This document shows positions 63,161-64,000 of a stretch of DNA of 64,000 nt, piece after piece. The DNA lies in NCBI GenBank assembly GCA_900318035.1, contig ONJC01000015.1:54312-118311 (forward strand), in the 5' to 3' direction. The number at the start of each line of letters is the position of its first letter. Position 1 is the stretch's first letter. The position numbers and the translations under genes were made by a program. Under the pieces are notes generated by a model. The model worked only from the letters and a program-made list of their open reading frames with translations. It did not search any database and was not told the DNA's origin. This DNA comes from an uncultured Methanobrevibacter sp. GTDB taxonomy: Archaea > Methanobacteriota > Methanobacteria > Methanobacteriales > Methanobacteriaceae.

Positions 63161-64000
63161 ATGAATACAAATATTAAAACTAGAGAATATACTACTGTAT
63201 CTGAAGTCTCAGGTCCTTTAATGGTTGTTGAAGGAGTAGAAGGCGTTGGTTACAATGAAATTGTAGATATTGAAACACCTACCGGTGAAAAAAGAAGTGG
63301 ACAAGTTCTTGAAGTAACTAAAGATGTTGCTGTTATTCAAGTTTTCGAAGGAACTAATGATTTAAACACTAAAGATACCAAAACAAGATTCACTGGTCAA
63401 ACCGCAAAAATCGGTGTATCCAGAGACATGGTAGGACGTATCTTTAACGGTATCGGTAAACCTATTGATGGTGGACCTGAAATCATCCCTGATGAAGAAT
63501 TGGATATTAACGGGGCTCCTATGAACCCTGCTTCTCGTGAATTCCCAGAAGAATTTATTCAAACTGGTATCTCTACCATTGACGGAATGAACACATTAGT
63601 AAGAGGACAAAAACTTCCTATTTTCTCAGGATCTGGTTTACCTCACAACGATTTGGCTGTACAGATTGCGAGACAAGCTAAAGTATTAGGAGCTGACGAT
63701 GAATTTGCAGTAATTTTCGCAGCTATGGGTATTACTAACGAAGAAGCAAACTTCTTTATGAGAGACTTCGAACGTACCGGAGCATTAGAAAAATTAACAG
63801 TATTCATGAACTTAGCAGACGACCCTGCTATTGAAAGAATCTTAACTCCAAAAATGGCTTTGACCACTGCTGAATATTACGCATTCACCTTAGGTATGCA
63901 AGTATTGGTTATCTTAACAGATATGACCAACTACTGTGAAGCTTTAAGGGAAATTTCCGCAGCTAGGGAAGAAGTACCTGGAAGAAGAGGATACCCTGGT
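63161..64000 (+). CDS. atpB: A-type ATP synthase regulatory subunit B, 3' end outside window
   Basis: The first 280 codons are present and the gene runs off the window. Seen: [57 protein letters not shown] (the degenerate P-loop of B subunits) and [21 protein letters not shown]. Non-catalytic nucleotide-binding partner of AtpA. Starts three bases after the atpA stop; atpD would be expected next. Confidence 0.97.
   Translation, partial: MNTNIKTREYTTVSEVSGPLMVVEGVEGVGYNEIVDIETPTGEKRSGQVLEVTKDVAVIQVFEGTNDLNTKDTKTRFTGQTAKIGVSRDMVGRIFNGIGKPIDGGPEIIPDEELDINGAPMNPASREFPEEFIQTGISTIDGMNTLVRGQKLPIFSGSGLPHNDLAVQIARQAKVLGADDEFAVIFAAMGITNEEANFFMRDFERTGALEKLTVFMNLADDPAIERILTPKMALTTAEYYAFTLGMQVLVILTDMTNYCEALREISAAREEVPGRRGYPG

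Noticed and set aside
1..64000. CRISPR arrays, tRNA or rRNA genes, complete insertion sequences
   Set aside because: I looked for evenly spaced repeats, for GC-rich cloverleaf-like stretches in the spacers, and for transposase frames with flanking inverted repeats, and found none that I can support.

Overview
The window is AT-rich archaeal DNA, most likely from a Methanobrevibacter-type methanogen (Methanobacteriales). The support is: an A-type ATP synthase operon in the order H-I-K-E-C-F-A-B; a K subunit made of two fused hairpins; a YcaO-TfuA pair as used by methanogens for thioamidation of methyl-coenzyme M reductase; TiaS, Thg1, NucS and Rnz; remains of an adhesin-like surface protein; and archaeal ribosome binding sites of the GGTGAT/GGAGG type. 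Genus is an inference; no rRNA or mcr gene is present to confirm it. I see no rRNA, tRNA, CRISPR array or intact insertion sequence.

Layout. 1-3.7 kb: HEAT-repeat protein (cut by the window edge), nitrilase-family amidase, zinc-ribbon membrane protein, NucS mismatch endonuclease. 3.8-7.1 kb: three tandem MetX-like alpha/beta-hydrolase paralogs; the first keeps its catalytic residues but is broken by a deletion and frameshift, while the two intact ones have lost the nucleophile and histidine. 7.1-10.6 kb: rnz-mscS-nadA overlapping operon, divergent from nadC. 10.6-16.6 kb: short SNF2 helicase and carAB. 16.7-20.4 kb: AP2-like/zinc-ribbon protein, amidohydrolase, Usp, four-CBS protein. 20.5-23 kb: site-2-type protease, YcaO, TfuA. 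23-31 kb: a DUF4013-like gene stopped by an amber codon, M24 peptidase, free-standing DUF2207-like domain, Sfp-type phosphopantetheinyl transferase, an anti-sigma/STAS pair, a remnant resembling an RRXRR/IscB-type start, TrkH, secreted and membrane proteins. 31-36.8 kb: decayed adhesin-like gene, a two-gene pilus-like unit (GspF/TadC plus class III signal peptide pilin), DUF4013, a surface-anchored Cna_B-like protein, and a tandem pair of TMEM175-like channels. 36.9-47.5 kb: aldehyde dehydrogenase, tRNA-binding protein, PRC-barrel protein, nadX-thg1-JAMM operon, serA, YbjQ, COG1395-type regulator, tiaS.

47.7-55.3 kb is the most novel-looking region: two tandem copies of a two-gene DUF3100-type membrane system, followed by MmgE/PrpD, a TIM-barrel protein of the type labelled peptidase U32, an orphan class I fumarase alpha-type subunit, a citryl-CoA lyase-like protein and a nitroreductase. 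Close spacing and overlaps suggest a single uptake-and-catabolism (or tailoring) unit for an organic acid, with an unknown substrate. 56.4-64 kb: the ATP synthase operon. In it the N-terminal membrane anchor of atpC is disrupted by an apparent deletion plus frameshift.

NAD synthesis is spread over the window (nadX makes iminoaspartate from aspartate, nadA quinolinate, nadC nicotinate mononucleotide). Several genes appear to use unusual starts: TTG for nadC and one MetX-like paralog, and possibly ATT for tiaS and the two DUF3100 genes.
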